IMG/VR virus record: IMGVR_UViG_3300021963_000326
Coordinates: 1 to 37,369 of that record
Direction: 5' to 3' (one strand)
DNA from: a virus
DNA: 37,369 bases
Both the position numbers and the translations under genes were made by a program. Within the stretch, counting starts at the first letter, position 1. Each line of letters opens with the position of its first letter. The notes below the pieces were generated by a model. The model searched no databases and had not been told where the DNA came from. It was given only the letters and a program-made list of their open reading frames with translations. Shown here piece by piece: positions 1 through 8,347 of this stretch.

Positions 1-161
1 AGATCCAACGACTACAGCTTCAAGTCTTACCATGCCTACGGCAACCGCAATCGACGCAGTAATGACCAACATGAAAACCAACAGCACGTTTCGGCTGACG
101 GTTGTCAACATTGGCACTAGCACCGGCGTGGTTACGATGGTGGTTGGCACCGGCATTACTG
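1..161. repeat. Terminal direct repeat, left copy (circular-map overlap)
   Basis: Bases 1-161 recur at 37209-37369 with one difference (c at 127, a at 37335), which is a synonymous third-position Gly change in the gene that spans the join. This is what a circularly permuted phage genome looks like when assembled and opened. A physical terminal repeat of 161 bp cannot be excluded, but the position inside a coding gene favours assembly overlap. Confidence 0.93.
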
Positions 162-277
162 CGGTTGGCAATCTGGTTGTGGCTATCACCGGCAGTGCGG
201 CTGGCGTTGGTGGTGCGGCTCAGTTCCTGTTCCGCAAAACCGGCACCGCTGCGTACACCGTTTATCGCGTAGCTTAG
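1..277 (+). CDS. Small virion-type protein, C-terminal part (continues from 37063)
   Basis: This is the 3' portion of a gene that begins at ATG 37063 and reads through the circular join in frame; the first full codon here is at base 2 and the stop TAG is 275-277. The joined protein is about 140 residues, rich in Thr, Ala, Val and Gly, with no charged clusters, as is typical of small beta-rich head or decoration proteins. It directly follows the coat gene and is followed by a terminator. I do not recognise a named family. An internal ATG at 32 is in frame but has no ribosome site, so the start at 37063 is preferred. A structural role is inferred from position and composition only. Confidence 0.85.
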   Translation, partial: DPTTTASSLTMPTATAIDAVMTNMKTNSTFRLTVVNIGTSTGVVTMVVGTGITAVGNLVVAITGSAAGVGGAAQFLFRKTGTAAYTVYRVA

Positions 278-283
278 TAACAA

Positions 284-317
284 CACCTCGCGGTGTAACA
301 GCCGCGAGGTGGTTTTT
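284..317 (+). terminator. Rho-independent terminator after the coat-associated gene
   Basis: A perfect 10-bp inverted repeat (284-293 with 302-311) and a 8-base loop are followed by G and five T. It lies 6 bases after the stop codon of the gene that spans the join and probably lowers expression of the tail genes relative to coat. Confidence 0.85.
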
Positions 318-328
318 AAGGATTCGAT

Positions 329-502
329 ATGGTCATCTACATGCGCCACCCCGTCCACGGCAAAAAGGTCGCTATTGCAGAGGCTGAAGCGGTGTACGAC
401 GAAAAAAACGGTTGGGAACGCTTTGAGTTGGGCGGCCCCGAATCGGAGGTCAACGAACTGGCAAAACCGCGAGGGCGACCGCGTAAGGAGCTTGTAGAAT
501 GA
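329..502 (+). CDS. Small conserved phage protein between coat and tail accessory genes
   Basis: A 57-residue protein starting MVIYMRHPVHGKKVAIAEAE and ending in a basic tail with KPRGRPRKELVE. The stop TGA (500-502) overlaps the ATG (499-501) of the next gene, so the two are translationally coupled. Short proteins with this 'YMRHPVHG.KVA' opening and a K/R-rich end occur in phage head-tail regions, from memory; no function is established. The AT-hook-like GRPRK suggests contact with DNA, which is inference. The start has an 'aaggattcgat' ribosome site. Confidence 0.8.
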   Translation: MVIYMRHPVHGKKVAIAEAEAVYDEKNGWERFELGGPESEVNELAKPRGRPRKELVE

Positions 503-1212
503 CCACCACGGCGGGGGACCAGATCAACGGAGCGTTGCGCCTGATCGGTCAATTGGCCGAAGGTGAAACGCCTTCTGCGGCGACTTCAGCAGACGCGCTG
601 ACCGCGATGAACCAGATGTTGGATAGCTGGTCATCGGAACGCCTGTCTGTGTTCTCGACGCAAGACCAACTATTTACTTGGCCGGCCAATACCGCAACAC
701 GCACTCTCGGGCCTACGGGTGATTTTGTGGGCAACCGTCCGGTACTGGTTGACGATTCAACGTATTTCCGCGACCCATCAAACAATATCAGTTTTGGCAT
801 CAAGCTAATAAATCAAGCGCAGTACAACGGCATTGCAGTAAAGACAGTGACCAGCACCTATCCGCAGGTCTTGTTTGTAAATATGACGATGCCAAACATA
901 GAAATGACAATCTACCCGGTGCCAACCAAGGCGTTGTCATGGCACATCATTAGCGTTACCGAACTAACCGAACCCGCAACACTGGCGACTACCTTGGTGG
1001 TGCCTCCAGGCTATCTTCGAGCGTTCCGCTTCAACTTAGCGGCTGAGATTGCTGCCGAGTTTGGCGTGGAGCCGCCGCCCCAGGTGCAACGGATTGCCAT
1101 GTCGAGCAAGCGCAACATTAAACGCATCAACAACCCCGACGACGTAATGAGCTTGCCTTACAGCATCGTGGCAACCCGCCAGCGGTTTAATATCTACAGT
1201 GGGAATTACTAA
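499..1212 (+). CDS. Tail accessory factor, P22 gp4-like
   Basis: A 237-residue protein matching the P22 gp4 tail accessory family pattern: N-terminal helical part with DQINGALRLIGQLAEGE, then ALTAMNQMLDSWSSERL. In P22, twelve gp4 copies join the portal to the tail hub gp10 and close the head after packaging. It is longer than P22 gp4 (166 residues), as in other phages of this type. It overlaps the preceding small gene by four bases, and the gp10-like hub is two genes downstream, the same functional neighbourhood as in P22. Assignment rests on motif recognition and synteny. Confidence 0.82.
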   Translation: MTTTAGDQINGALRLIGQLAEGETPSAATSADALTAMNQMLDSWSSERLSVFSTQDQLFTWPANTATRTLGPTGDFVGNRPVLVDDSTYFRDPSNNISFGIKLINQAQYNGIAVKTVTSTYPQVLFVNMTMPNIEMTIYPVPTKALSWHIISVTELTEPATLATTLVVPPGYLRAFRFNLAAEIAAEFGVEPPPQVQRIAMSSKRNIKRINNPDDVMSLPYSIVATRQRFNIYSGNY

Positions 1213-1213
1213 C

Positions 1214-1819
1214 ATGGCAAATATCGCAATTTCTGCTCTACCCGTTGCCGCTTCGCAAGCTGGCGCTGATGTGCTGCCGATTGTTCAAGCCACGACCAGC
1301 ACGACCAAACAACTGTCGGTAACCCTTTTGTTTACCAGCCCGACGTTTGTCACGCCAGCACTGGGAACGGTTGCCAGCGGCAACATCAGCGCCTGCACCA
1401 GCACCTCGATGGCACTAACCACGCCGGTAATTGGTGCGGCAACCGGCACCAGCCTTACTGCGACCGGCACGATTGTATCTACCGGCACTGCGGGTGTGGG
1501 CTACGCAACGGGCGCTGGCGGGGCGGTAACACAAATAACCAGCCGCACTACAGGCGTGACGCTAAACAAAACGGCTGGCGCAATTACTTTGGTGAGCGCA
1601 GCGGGGTCAGCTACTGCTGCCACTTTTACCGTGACCAATAGCACCGTGGCGGCAACCGATGTGATTATACTAAATCAAAAGTCAGGAACAGACCTGTATG
1701 ATCTGATGGTCACCGCAGTGGCGGCGGGTAGCTTTAACCTTACGTTCCGCACAACGGGTGGCACCACCACAGAAACCCCAGTTTTTAATTTTGCAGTCAT
1801 CAAAGCAGTTGCGGCGTAA
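1214..1819 (+). CDS. Thr/Ala/Gly-rich structural protein
   Basis: A 201-residue low-complexity protein. The N-terminal half holds short repeats of the type 'TPALGTVASGNIS' common in phage fibres; the C-terminal half (about residues 95-200) contains TRTTGVTLN-like and TNSTVAATDVIILNQKSGTD segments found as a beta-rich module in several phage head or tail proteins. The ATG at 1214 is chosen over GTG 1199, which would overlap the gp4-like gene by 14 bases. It lies between the gp4-like and gp10-like genes. A surface or tail-fibre-like role is inferred. The stop is directly followed by the TTG start of the hub gene. Confidence 0.75.
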   Translation: MANIAISALPVAASQAGADVLPIVQATTSTTKQLSVTLLFTSPTFVTPALGTVASGNISACTSTSMALTTPVIGAATGTSLTATGTIVSTGTAGVGYATGAGGAVTQITSRTTGVTLNKTAGAITLVSAAGSATAATFTVTNSTVAATDVIILNQKSGTDLYDLMVTAVAAGSFNLTFRTTGGTTTETPVFNFAVIKAVAA

Positions 1820-3457
1820 TTGAAAACGCCCATTCTCGGCGGCAGTTATGTCGCTCGGTCCATCAATGCGGCAGACAACCGCATGGTCAACCTTTTTGCC
1901 GAAGCGGTGCCAGAAGGCAGCGGCGGTAAAGAGGCTGGCTTCCTGTTGCGCTGCCCCGGCCTGCGTCTGCTTGCGACTGTCGGTGATGGCCCGATCCGTG
2001 GGTTGTGGGTCACCAATGGCGTGGCCTATGTGGTGTCGGGCAGTGAGTTTTACAGCTTAAACACCAGTTGGGTTGCGACCTTGATTGGTTCTGTGTCGGG
2101 TTCTGGCCCGGTCAGTATGGCTGACAATGGAACGCAGATATTTATCGCCTGTAACCCGTTAAGCTACATCTACAACGTGTCCACGTTAGTGTTTGCCCAG
2201 ATTACGGATGTGGACTTCCCTGGTGCTGGCTCGGTTGGCTACCTTGACGGGTACTTCGTATTTAACGAACCAGACTCGCAGAAGTTTTGGGTTACCAGTC
2301 TGTTGGATGGCACTTCCGTAGACCCGTTGGACTTTGCAAGTGCCGAAGGCTACCCCGACAATGTAATTGCGCTGATCGTAGACCACCGCGAGATATTCTT
2401 GTTTGGCACTACCAGCGTTGAGGTCTGGTATGACGCGGGAACGCCTGACTTCCCCCTGGCGCGGATTCAAGGCGCGTTCATGGAGGTTGGGTGCGAGGCT
2501 GCATACTCGGTGGCAAAGCTCGACAACAGCGTTTTCTGGTTAGGCTCGGATGCTCGGGGGCGGGGGATTGTCTACCGGGCTAACGGCTACACGCCAGCGC
2601 GGGTTTCCACCAATGCGGTGGAATACGCCATCCAGAGCTACGGCAGCATCTCCGATGCGGTTGCCTACACCTACCAGCAAGACGGGCATCCGTTCTATGT
2701 TCTGATCTTCCCGTCAGCCGAAGCAACATGGGTTTATGACGTGTCCACCCAGTTGTGGCACGAACGTGCTGGGTTCGAGAACGGACAATTTGTCCGGCAC
2801 CGTAGCAACTGCCAGATGTCGTTCAACGACGAGGTTGTAGTTGGGGACTACGAGGATGGGAGACTGTACGCTTTTGATCTTGATGTCTACGCTGATGATG
2901 ACCAGATTCAAAAGTGGCTGCGGTCTTGGAGGGCGTTGCCAACAGGCCAAAACAACCTGAAACGTACCGCGCACCACTCGCTGCAACTGGATGCCGAAAC
3001 GGGTGTTGGGTTGAATGCCTACCCCGCCTACGATGCCGAAGATCTTGCCACTGAATCCGGTAACATCATCGTGGCTGAGTTTGTGCAGGGGTATTTGACC
3101 ACGCAAGCCAGCGACCAGTTAGTCACGGAGGCCGGCGACGGTAACGAGCCGCTGGTGACCCAAGTGCAACCCGCTGAGGATTACAACGGCTATGCGCTGG
3201 AAACCGAAGCCTACACCGCTGCTCCTGGTTACGACCCGCAAGTCATGCTGCGCTGGTCGGATGACGCTGGGCACACTTGGTCAAACGAACATTGGAACTC
3301 AATGGGCAAGCTCGGGGCTTATGGAACCCGCACTATTTGGCGGCGGCTCGGCATGACCGAGAAGATCCGCGACAGGGTGTATGAGGTGTCAGGAACCGAC
3401 CCTGTAAAGATCGCCATCATGGGCGCTGAACTGTTCGTTACTCCAACGAGTAGCTAG
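1820..3457 (+). CDS. Tail hub / packaged-DNA stabilization protein, P22 gp10-like
   Basis: A 545-residue protein beginning at TTG immediately after the previous stop. The opening KTPILGGSYVARSINAAD and NLFAEAVPEGSGGKEAGFLL is the hallmark of the P22 gp10 family, whose members form the hexameric hub below gp4 and hold the tailspikes. The body shows repeated beta-propeller-like blades (for example GPIRGLWVTNGVAYVVSG). P22 gp10 is 472 residues; the extra length here is in the C-terminal third, where QPAEDYNGYALETEAY and VMLRWSDDAGHTWS resemble the usual jelly-roll end. The stop TAG overlaps the GTG start of the next gene. Confidence 0.88.
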   Translation: MKTPILGGSYVARSINAADNRMVNLFAEAVPEGSGGKEAGFLLRCPGLRLLATVGDGPIRGLWVTNGVAYVVSGSEFYSLNTSWVATLIGSVSGSGPVSMADNGTQIFIACNPLSYIYNVSTLVFAQITDVDFPGAGSVGYLDGYFVFNEPDSQKFWVTSLLDGTSVDPLDFASAEGYPDNVIALIVDHREIFLFGTTSVEVWYDAGTPDFPLARIQGAFMEVGCEAAYSVAKLDNSVFWLGSDARGRGIVYRANGYTPARVSTNAVEYAIQSYGSISDAVAYTYQQDGHPFYVLIFPSAEATWVYDVSTQLWHERAGFENGQFVRHRSNCQMSFNDEVVVGDYEDGRLYAFDLDVYADDDQIQKWLRSWRALPTGQNNLKRTAHHSLQLDAETGVGLNAYPAYDAEDLATESGNIIVAEFVQGYLTTQASDQLVTEAGDGNEPLVTQVQPAEDYNGYALETEAYTAAPGYDPQVMLRWSDDAGHTWSNEHWNSMGKLGAYGTRTIWRRLGMTEKIRDRVYEVSGTDPVKIAIMGAELFVTPTSS

Positions 3458-5460
3458 TGGCTAACCTAAACATCACCAACATTCCCGCGCCACGGGTGCC
3501 GTTCATCGACGAGCGCACCGGCCTGATGGCGCGGGAGTGGTATCGGTTCTTTCTCAACCTGTTTGTTTTGACCGGCAGCGGCAACAACCCCATCACGCTT
3601 GAGGAGTTGCAGCTTGGACCACCCAACCAGCCAGACCTGACCGAGTTGCTGATCCAGATCAACCAGAACATCGCCCCGCAATACGAGGATCAATCGGGCG
3701 ACTTCTTGGCGACCCTTGACACCGCGCAACTGATGTCGATGATGTCGCGGTTTGAGAACGCAGAAGCCGCCATCCAGGGGGCGTACCTCCAGCCGGTTGT
3801 GCAGACCGGCACCATCGCCAATTACAATCTGGACGGTAGCCCAACGGCGGGCGGCATAGCCTATGGCACCGGCCCTGCGTTGGCAGTCAGTGCCGCCGGG
3901 ACAGTGGGACAGGTGCTGACCAGCGGCGGTGCTGGAGCGCCAACATGGGCAACTGATGGCGGTGGAACCGTCACCAGCGTTTCGGTGGTGTCTGCCAACG
4001 GGCTGGCGGGGACGGTGGCAACGGCAACAACGACCCCGGCGATCACGCTCTCCACGACCATCACCGGGCTGCTGAAAGGCAACGGCACCGCAATCAGCGC
4101 AGCGGCCAGCGGCACTGACTACGCCCCGGCGACCAGCGGCACCTCAATTCTGTACGGCAACGGCTCGGGCGGGTTCAGCAACGTCACCATCGGCACAGGC
4201 GTTGCCTTTGCAGCCGGAACGCTATCGGCAACCGGATCGGGCGGTACTGTGACCAGCGTGACCGGCACCGCGCCAGTTGTCAGTTCGGGCGGCACCACGC
4301 CAGCAATCTCGATGGCCGCTGCAACAACGAGCGTAAACGGTTACTTGACCAGCACCGACTGGACGACCTTTAACAACAAGCAAGCCGCGCTGGTCAGCGG
4401 CACTAACCTCAAAACGGTCAATGGCACAACGCTGCTTGGCTCGGGCGATCTTGGCACAATCACCTATGCTTACGGCGGTACTGGCCTGACATCTTACACC
4501 GCAGGCGACATAATCTACGCCAGCGCCGCTAACACGGTTGCCAAACTTGCTATCGGCACCAGTGGGCAGCGGCTCGTGGTTGCCGGAGGTCTGCCTAGCT
4601 GGGCAACCGATACAACGGTTGGAACCGTTACCAGCGTAGCGCAGTCATTTACCGGCGGCTTGATCTCGGTTGCTGGCTCACCGATCACTACATCCGGCAC
4701 GCTGGCCTTAACGGTTGCTGGCACCTCGGGTGGTATTCCGTATTTTTCAAGCGCATCAACCTGGGCAACCTCGGCTGCGCTTGCTGCCAGCGCGTTAGTT
4801 ATTGGCGGCGGTGCTGGGGCAGCGCCAGCTTCGACCACAACCGGAACTGGCGTTGTTACCGCGCTCGGTGTCAATACCGGAACGGCAGGCGCGTTTGTGG
4901 TCAACGGCGGCGCTCTGGGTACACCTTCCAGTGGTACGGTTACCAACCTGACCGGCACCGCCAGCATCAACATCAACGGGACGGTTGGGGCTACAACGCC
5001 GACCACCGGGTCTTTCACTACGATGAAGGCCAGCACAGGCGCTGCTGTCGGTGGTGCCACTCCCGGTGCTGGCGGCATTGCATTCCCCGCAACGGCGGTT
5101 GCTGTGGCAGATGCCAACACGCTGGATGATTATGAGGAAGGCACTTGGACACCAAATCAGGGATCAGGGCTTACTGTGGTTGGCGCGTTTACTAGCACTG
5201 GTACATATACAAAGATAGGCCGCATGGTTGTTGTTCAGGGCCAGATGCAAGGCGCAACTTCAATTGCAATAACTGCCGGTAATATTTTGACTAGCAATAT
5301 GCCATTCACTAGCTTAGAAAATAACGCAGGCAGCATGACCGTTGGTGTAGGCTCTGGCGGTGCGGTCTTAGGTCTTGGTGCTAGTACGCAAATATATTCA
5401 GCATTCACTGTCGTAGCAACGGCGTCATCTTTGCTTTTTACAGTAACAATTTTTGTTTAG
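3457..5460 (+). CDS. Tail fibre-like protein with repetitive shaft
   Basis: A 667-residue protein, GTG start overlapping the previous stop by one base. Residues 1-110 form a distinct virion-attachment-like head with IPAPRVPFIDERTGLMAREW and WYRFFLNLFVLTGSGNN, seen in phages of this type in front of variable fibres. Residues 130-540 are a long Gly/Thr/Ala/Ser shaft with fibre repeats such as GTVTSV and TSGTSILYGNG. Near residue 555 is LDDYEEGTWTP, a recurring junction motif in phage fibres, after which the final 110 residues form a short beta domain. Base composition becomes visibly AT-richer after about 5140, as in the following tailspike, suggesting an exchanged tip. Confidence 0.8.
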   Translation: MANLNITNIPAPRVPFIDERTGLMAREWYRFFLNLFVLTGSGNNPITLEELQLGPPNQPDLTELLIQINQNIAPQYEDQSGDFLATLDTAQLMSMMSRFENAEAAIQGAYLQPVVQTGTIANYNLDGSPTAGGIAYGTGPALAVSAAGTVGQVLTSGGAGAPTWATDGGGTVTSVSVVSANGLAGTVATATTTPAITLSTTITGLLKGNGTAISAAASGTDYAPATSGTSILYGNGSGGFSNVTIGTGVAFAAGTLSATGSGGTVTSVTGTAPVVSSGGTTPAISMAAATTSVNGYLTSTDWTTFNNKQAALVSGTNLKTVNGTTLLGSGDLGTITYAYGGTGLTSYTAGDIIYASAANTVAKLAIGTSGQRLVVAGGLPSWATDTTVGTVTSVAQSFTGGLISVAGSPITTSGTLALTVAGTSGGIPYFSSASTWATSAALAASALVIGGGAGAAPASTTTGTGVVTALGVNTGTAGAFVVNGGALGTPSSGTVTNLTGTASININGTVGATTPTTGSFTTMKASTGAAVGGATPGAGGIAFPATAVAVADANTLDDYEEGTWTPNQGSGLTVVGAFTSTGTYTKIGRMVVVQGQMQGATSIAITAGNILTSNMPFTSLENNAGSMTVGVGSGGAVLGLGASTQIYSAFTVVATASSLLFTVTIFV

Positions 5461-5467
5461 GATTACT

Positions 5468-6874
5468 ATGGCAATCACAAAAATTAACTATAGCCAAATC
5501 AAATCAGCGCCGATAAATATTATGGACTATGGTGCTACTGGTAATGGCACTACTAATGACACTACTGCGTGGCTTGCGTTTCTTGCTGCTGTTGCTGTGA
5601 CTGGACAACGTGGGTATGTGCCGGTAGGAACCTATTTAGTAGACCCATTTAGCTTTGATAGCACTATGTCTGGTATGAGTTTGTACGGCGACTCATTTAA
5701 CCCAGCCAGCGGAACATTTGGCGTACCCAGCACAATAATAAAGTGCCGTACTGCTAGCGCCAAGTTTGTTACATTTGCAGGAACCAATGATCTTCGGATT
5801 GACAGCATCAGCTTTGATGGAAACAAGATATCCGACGCAGTACTATATTTTTCTGGGTTGACACTCAACTCCCCAATGAACTTTGCTTATTGTGAGTTTG
5901 TTGGCGCAACTCCAACAACGGGAATAATCCACCAGTACGCTGGGTCAATTCAAGGCGATTCGGTCACTTTTTATCAATGCCGAATTGCTGAGTCACACAA
6001 TCTGATCGGATCAGATAAGGCAGCAAATTGCATTTACAACAATAACACCAATGCGTTTCTAATTACTTATGAGAACTGCTACTTTGCAAGCGCAAACGTA
6101 ATTGCTCGTTATGGGGCTGGTTCTTGCAATCTGTTGAACTGCCAGTTTTACGACATAACCACCGGAATAATTTTGGTAGACAATGCGACTCAACCATTTA
6201 CCGTTGATCGTGGATATACGGAAGGAAGCGCGTCGATCTACTTCTTCAGGCAGCAAGGAACGGCAGGAGTTAATTACCCTTACCCAATCGTGCTGTCAAA
6301 ACTGCAACTCAATGCAGCAGACATAGACATTCTCTGCAACTGTCAACAGCCAGTGGTAATCACGGATTCCTATATTAGCGGAAATGTGCAAGTCACCTCG
6401 TATGGTGGTGCTAATGGAACTCATACTGTCACCGCAAGAAATCTTTGTTTTCCCGCCGCAAAAGGATTTACCGGAACTGACCCACTGACGTATCTTGAAA
6501 ATTCCGGTACAGAGATAAATACAATCCAGCAACCTAGCAAACAAACTTCAGCCGGCGTTGAAAGGATATATGTAACTGGCTCGGTACGCAGCGCAGTGAA
6601 TTCGCTGGCTACTGGCGTTGCTACGCCTAATGTTTTAGATAAAAACCTTTGCACAATTGTAAATGCCGCGCCTCAGAACGTGACAGATTTAACTACCAAC
6701 GCTCTTAATGGGCAAGAGTTAATAATTTACTTTGGCGATGGGAACACCACATTAGTTCAGGGGGCTACGATGAAACTGCAAGGCTCAGTAAATGTAACTC
6801 CTACTACCGGTTCAATCATCACTCTGCGTTGTTTGTCTTCTGTATTCTATGAAGTGTCCAGAAGCATCAAATAG
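5468..6874 (+). CDS. Tailspike / receptor-binding protein with pectate-lyase-type beta-helix
   Basis: A 468-residue protein whose N-terminus has NIMDYGATGNGTTNDTTAW, the signature of the pectate lyase superfamily 3 / right-handed beta-helix found in phage tailspikes. Following residues (about 60-340) alternate short beta strands with Asn-rich turns, as expected for a beta-helix; the last 90 residues form a capping domain. The ATG at 5468 has an 'aggatt' ribosome site; the earlier TTG at 5453 would overlap the previous gene. The protein probably binds or degrades a host surface polysaccharide; active-site residues cannot be named without a structure. The coding DNA is AT-richer than the flanking genes, in line with horizontal exchange of host-range genes. 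Confidence 0.82.
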   Translation: MAITKINYSQIKSAPINIMDYGATGNGTTNDTTAWLAFLAAVAVTGQRGYVPVGTYLVDPFSFDSTMSGMSLYGDSFNPASGTFGVPSTIIKCRTASAKFVTFAGTNDLRIDSISFDGNKISDAVLYFSGLTLNSPMNFAYCEFVGATPTTGIIHQYAGSIQGDSVTFYQCRIAESHNLIGSDKAANCIYNNNTNAFLITYENCYFASANVIARYGAGSCNLLNCQFYDITTGIILVDNATQPFTVDRGYTEGSASIYFFRQQGTAGVNYPYPIVLSKLQLNAADIDILCNCQQPVVITDSYISGNVQVTSYGGANGTHTVTARNLCFPAAKGFTGTDPLTYLENSGTEINTIQQPSKQTSAGVERIYVTGSVRSAVNSLATGVATPNVLDKNLCTIVNAAPQNVTDLTTNALNGQELIIYFGDGNTTLVQGATMKLQGSVNVTPTTGSIITLRCLSSVFYEVSRSIK

Positions 6875-6925
6875 CACCTATCCAATTTCACTACCCCAAA
6901 ATTCCACACTAAAAGGAAACGGATA

Positions 6926-7405
6926 ATGGCTACAATTTCACCCGTTCCATTTCTACAGTTTGTTGACGCTAATGGCGCTCCGTTGGCGGGAGGTAAGCTA
7001 TACACCTACGAAGCGGGGACCACGACCCCGCTTGCAACTTATACGACCTACGCGGGGACTACCCCCAACGCGAACCCCGTAATATTGGATTCGGCAGGCC
7101 GCGCCTCTGTTTGGCTCGGGGTTGGCTCGTATAAGTTTGTTCTTAAGGACTCCGCTGACGTTTTAAGTTATACCACAGACAATATTTCGGGAACCTACGG
7201 AGCTATGCAGCCAGCAGTCGTGGCAACCGCAGGGCAGACGGTGTTTACTGTTTTGCCGTACACGATGGGCGGCAGCGCAATTGTGGCAGTCAACGGTTTG
7301 ACGGAAGAATACAACGTGGCGTATACCGAAACCAACAGCACCACGATTACGTTTGTCTCGCCTGGGCTTTCCGTTGGCGACCGAGTAACCGTAAGGAGCA
7401 TATAA
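6926..7405 (+). CDS. Head-binding-domain-type tail protein
   Basis: A 159-residue protein opening with ISPVPFLQFVDANGAPLAGG and KLYTYEAGTTTPLATYT, a module frequent at the N-terminus of phage tailspikes and in stand-alone short tail proteins, where it anchors to the tail hub. The second half (from about residue 95) contains AGQTVFTV and YNVAYTETNSTTITF, a small beta domain also common in fibres. Here there is no enzymatic C-terminus, so it may be an adaptor, a short fibre, or a remnant of a larger spike. The start has an 'aaaaggaaacggata' ribosome site. A leftward HNH gene lies immediately downstream. Confidence 0.8.
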   Translation: MATISPVPFLQFVDANGAPLAGGKLYTYEAGTTTPLATYTTYAGTTPNANPVILDSAGRASVWLGVGSYKFVLKDSADVLSYTTDNISGTYGAMQPAVVATAGQTVFTVLPYTMGGSAIVAVNGLTEEYNVAYTETNSTTITFVSPGLSVGDRVTVRSI

Positions 7406-7413
7406 CGTGACCG

Positions 7414-7896
7414 TCAAATCGTACAGCCAACGTGTAACGCCCGTTTTGCGGTTAAATACGCTTGATGCGCTTCCTCTTTGGTTGAAAAAATGCCTAAGTA
7501 AACTTTTTTGTTATTTACCGAAAGCCTTGCGGAAAACCGGTTGCCGTTCGGAAAAATTCCTAAAACGCCAGTGCTACGGTTACTTTTTTGCGCCTTGCGT
7601 TGGTTTTGGACATTAGCCCATTTGGGTATATCTCTTAAATTTGAAAATTTATTGTTAGCGCGATCACCGTCAATATGATCTATTTCGTAACAGGGCCAAT
7701 TACCCGTCATATACAACCATGCCAATCGATGGCATTTATGGGGTTTTCCGTCAATCGAAGTGGTCAAATATCCGTCAGAACTGCGGCTGCCGGAAATATT
7801 GCCGACTTTGGCTCCAAGTTGTTTAAGCCTGCGGATAAATACGCCGACAACCGGGTCGTAGAAAAATACCGCTTTAAGTCTTGCTTGGGTAAGCAT
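7414..7896 (-). CDS. HNH homing endonuclease with AP2-like DNA-binding domain
   Basis: A 160-residue protein read leftward, against all neighbouring late genes. The start MLTQARLKAVFFYDPVVGVF is typical of phage HNH endonucleases and has a GAGGTG ribosome site, so ATG 7896 is chosen over upstream in-frame codons. HNH core: CHRLAWLY at about residue 54, then EIDHIDGDRANNKFSNLR at about residues 71-88, containing the HNH His/Asp and the Asn. An AP2-like DNA-binding segment (GVLGIFPNGNRFSARL ... VYLGIFSTKEEAHQAY) forms residues 108-155. Such free-standing genes copy themselves into sites in related phages. It sits between two tail genes in a likely insertion segment of about 600 bases. Confidence 0.9.
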   Translation of the reverse strand: MLTQARLKAVFFYDPVVGVFIRRLKQLGAKVGNISGSRSSDGYLTTSIDGKPHKCHRLAWLYMTGNWPCYEIDHIDGDRANNKFSNLRDIPKWANVQNQRKAQKSNRSTGVLGIFPNGNRFSARLSVNNKKVYLGIFSTKEEAHQAYLTAKRALHVGCTI

Positions 7897-8011
7897 ATAG
7901 CACCTCATCAAAGTGAAAGTCATCGAAAAGCGCGGCATACGATGATGAGTCGTATGTCCCCCGTCGGGTTAGCCGCAATATAATTGTACCAGTTAGCTAA
8001 GGAGAATTAAA

Positions 8012-8347
8012 TTGACAGTTACCGTAAAGACGCTTATCCCCGCCAAGATCGCGGAGTCTAGCCAGACAACCCAATACACCGCAACCAACGTCACCACGAT
8101 CATCGACAAGTTCACGGCGACAAACTACAGCGCAACGGCTGCAACGCTTAGCGTCAACTTGGTCACTGCCGCTGACACGGCTGGCAATCAGAACTTGATT
8201 ACCAAGACCAAGACACTTGCCGCCAGCGAGGTGTACACTTTTCCCGAGATTGTGGGCCAGGTGCTGATGGCAAGCGGGTTTATCTCCACCATCGCTGGGA
8301 CGGCAACGGCCATCAACATTCGCGCCTCTGGGCGGGAGGTTAGCTAA
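8012..8347 (+). CDS. Small beta-rich virion-type protein
   Basis: A 111-residue protein with TTG start at 8012, preceded by a strong 'taaggag' ribosome site at 7998-8004. It opens VTVKTLIPAKIAESSQTTQY and contains NVTTIIDKFTATNYSATAAT, a type of sequence common in short phage structural proteins that follow fibre genes. No named family is recognised. It ends TAA directly before the ATG of the next gene, so it belongs to the same late operon. A role in the tail or as a decoration protein is inferred from position and composition. Confidence 0.75.
   Translation: MTVTVKTLIPAKIAESSQTTQYTATNVTTIIDKFTATNYSATAATLSVNLVTAADTAGNQNLITKTKTLAASEVYTFPEIVGQVLMASGFISTIAGTATAINIRASGREVS

Noticed and set aside
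1199-1213. GTG 1199 as the start of the Thr/Ala-rich protein
   Set aside because: ATG 1214 avoids a 14-base overlap with the gp4-like gene and gives the more natural N-terminus; no separate ribosome site supports GTG 1199.
4515-5120. 201-residue leftward frame in the fibre gene
   Set aside because: Ala/Val/Pro/Thr-only product caused by the repetitive Thr/Gly/Ala codons of the fibre shaft on the other strand.
7407-7616. 69-residue rightward frame antisense to the HNH gene
   Set aside because: It has a good ribosome site but reads through the complement of a well-supported HNH domain and gives an unnatural, Cys/Lys-rich product; treated as the remnant start of the interrupted region.
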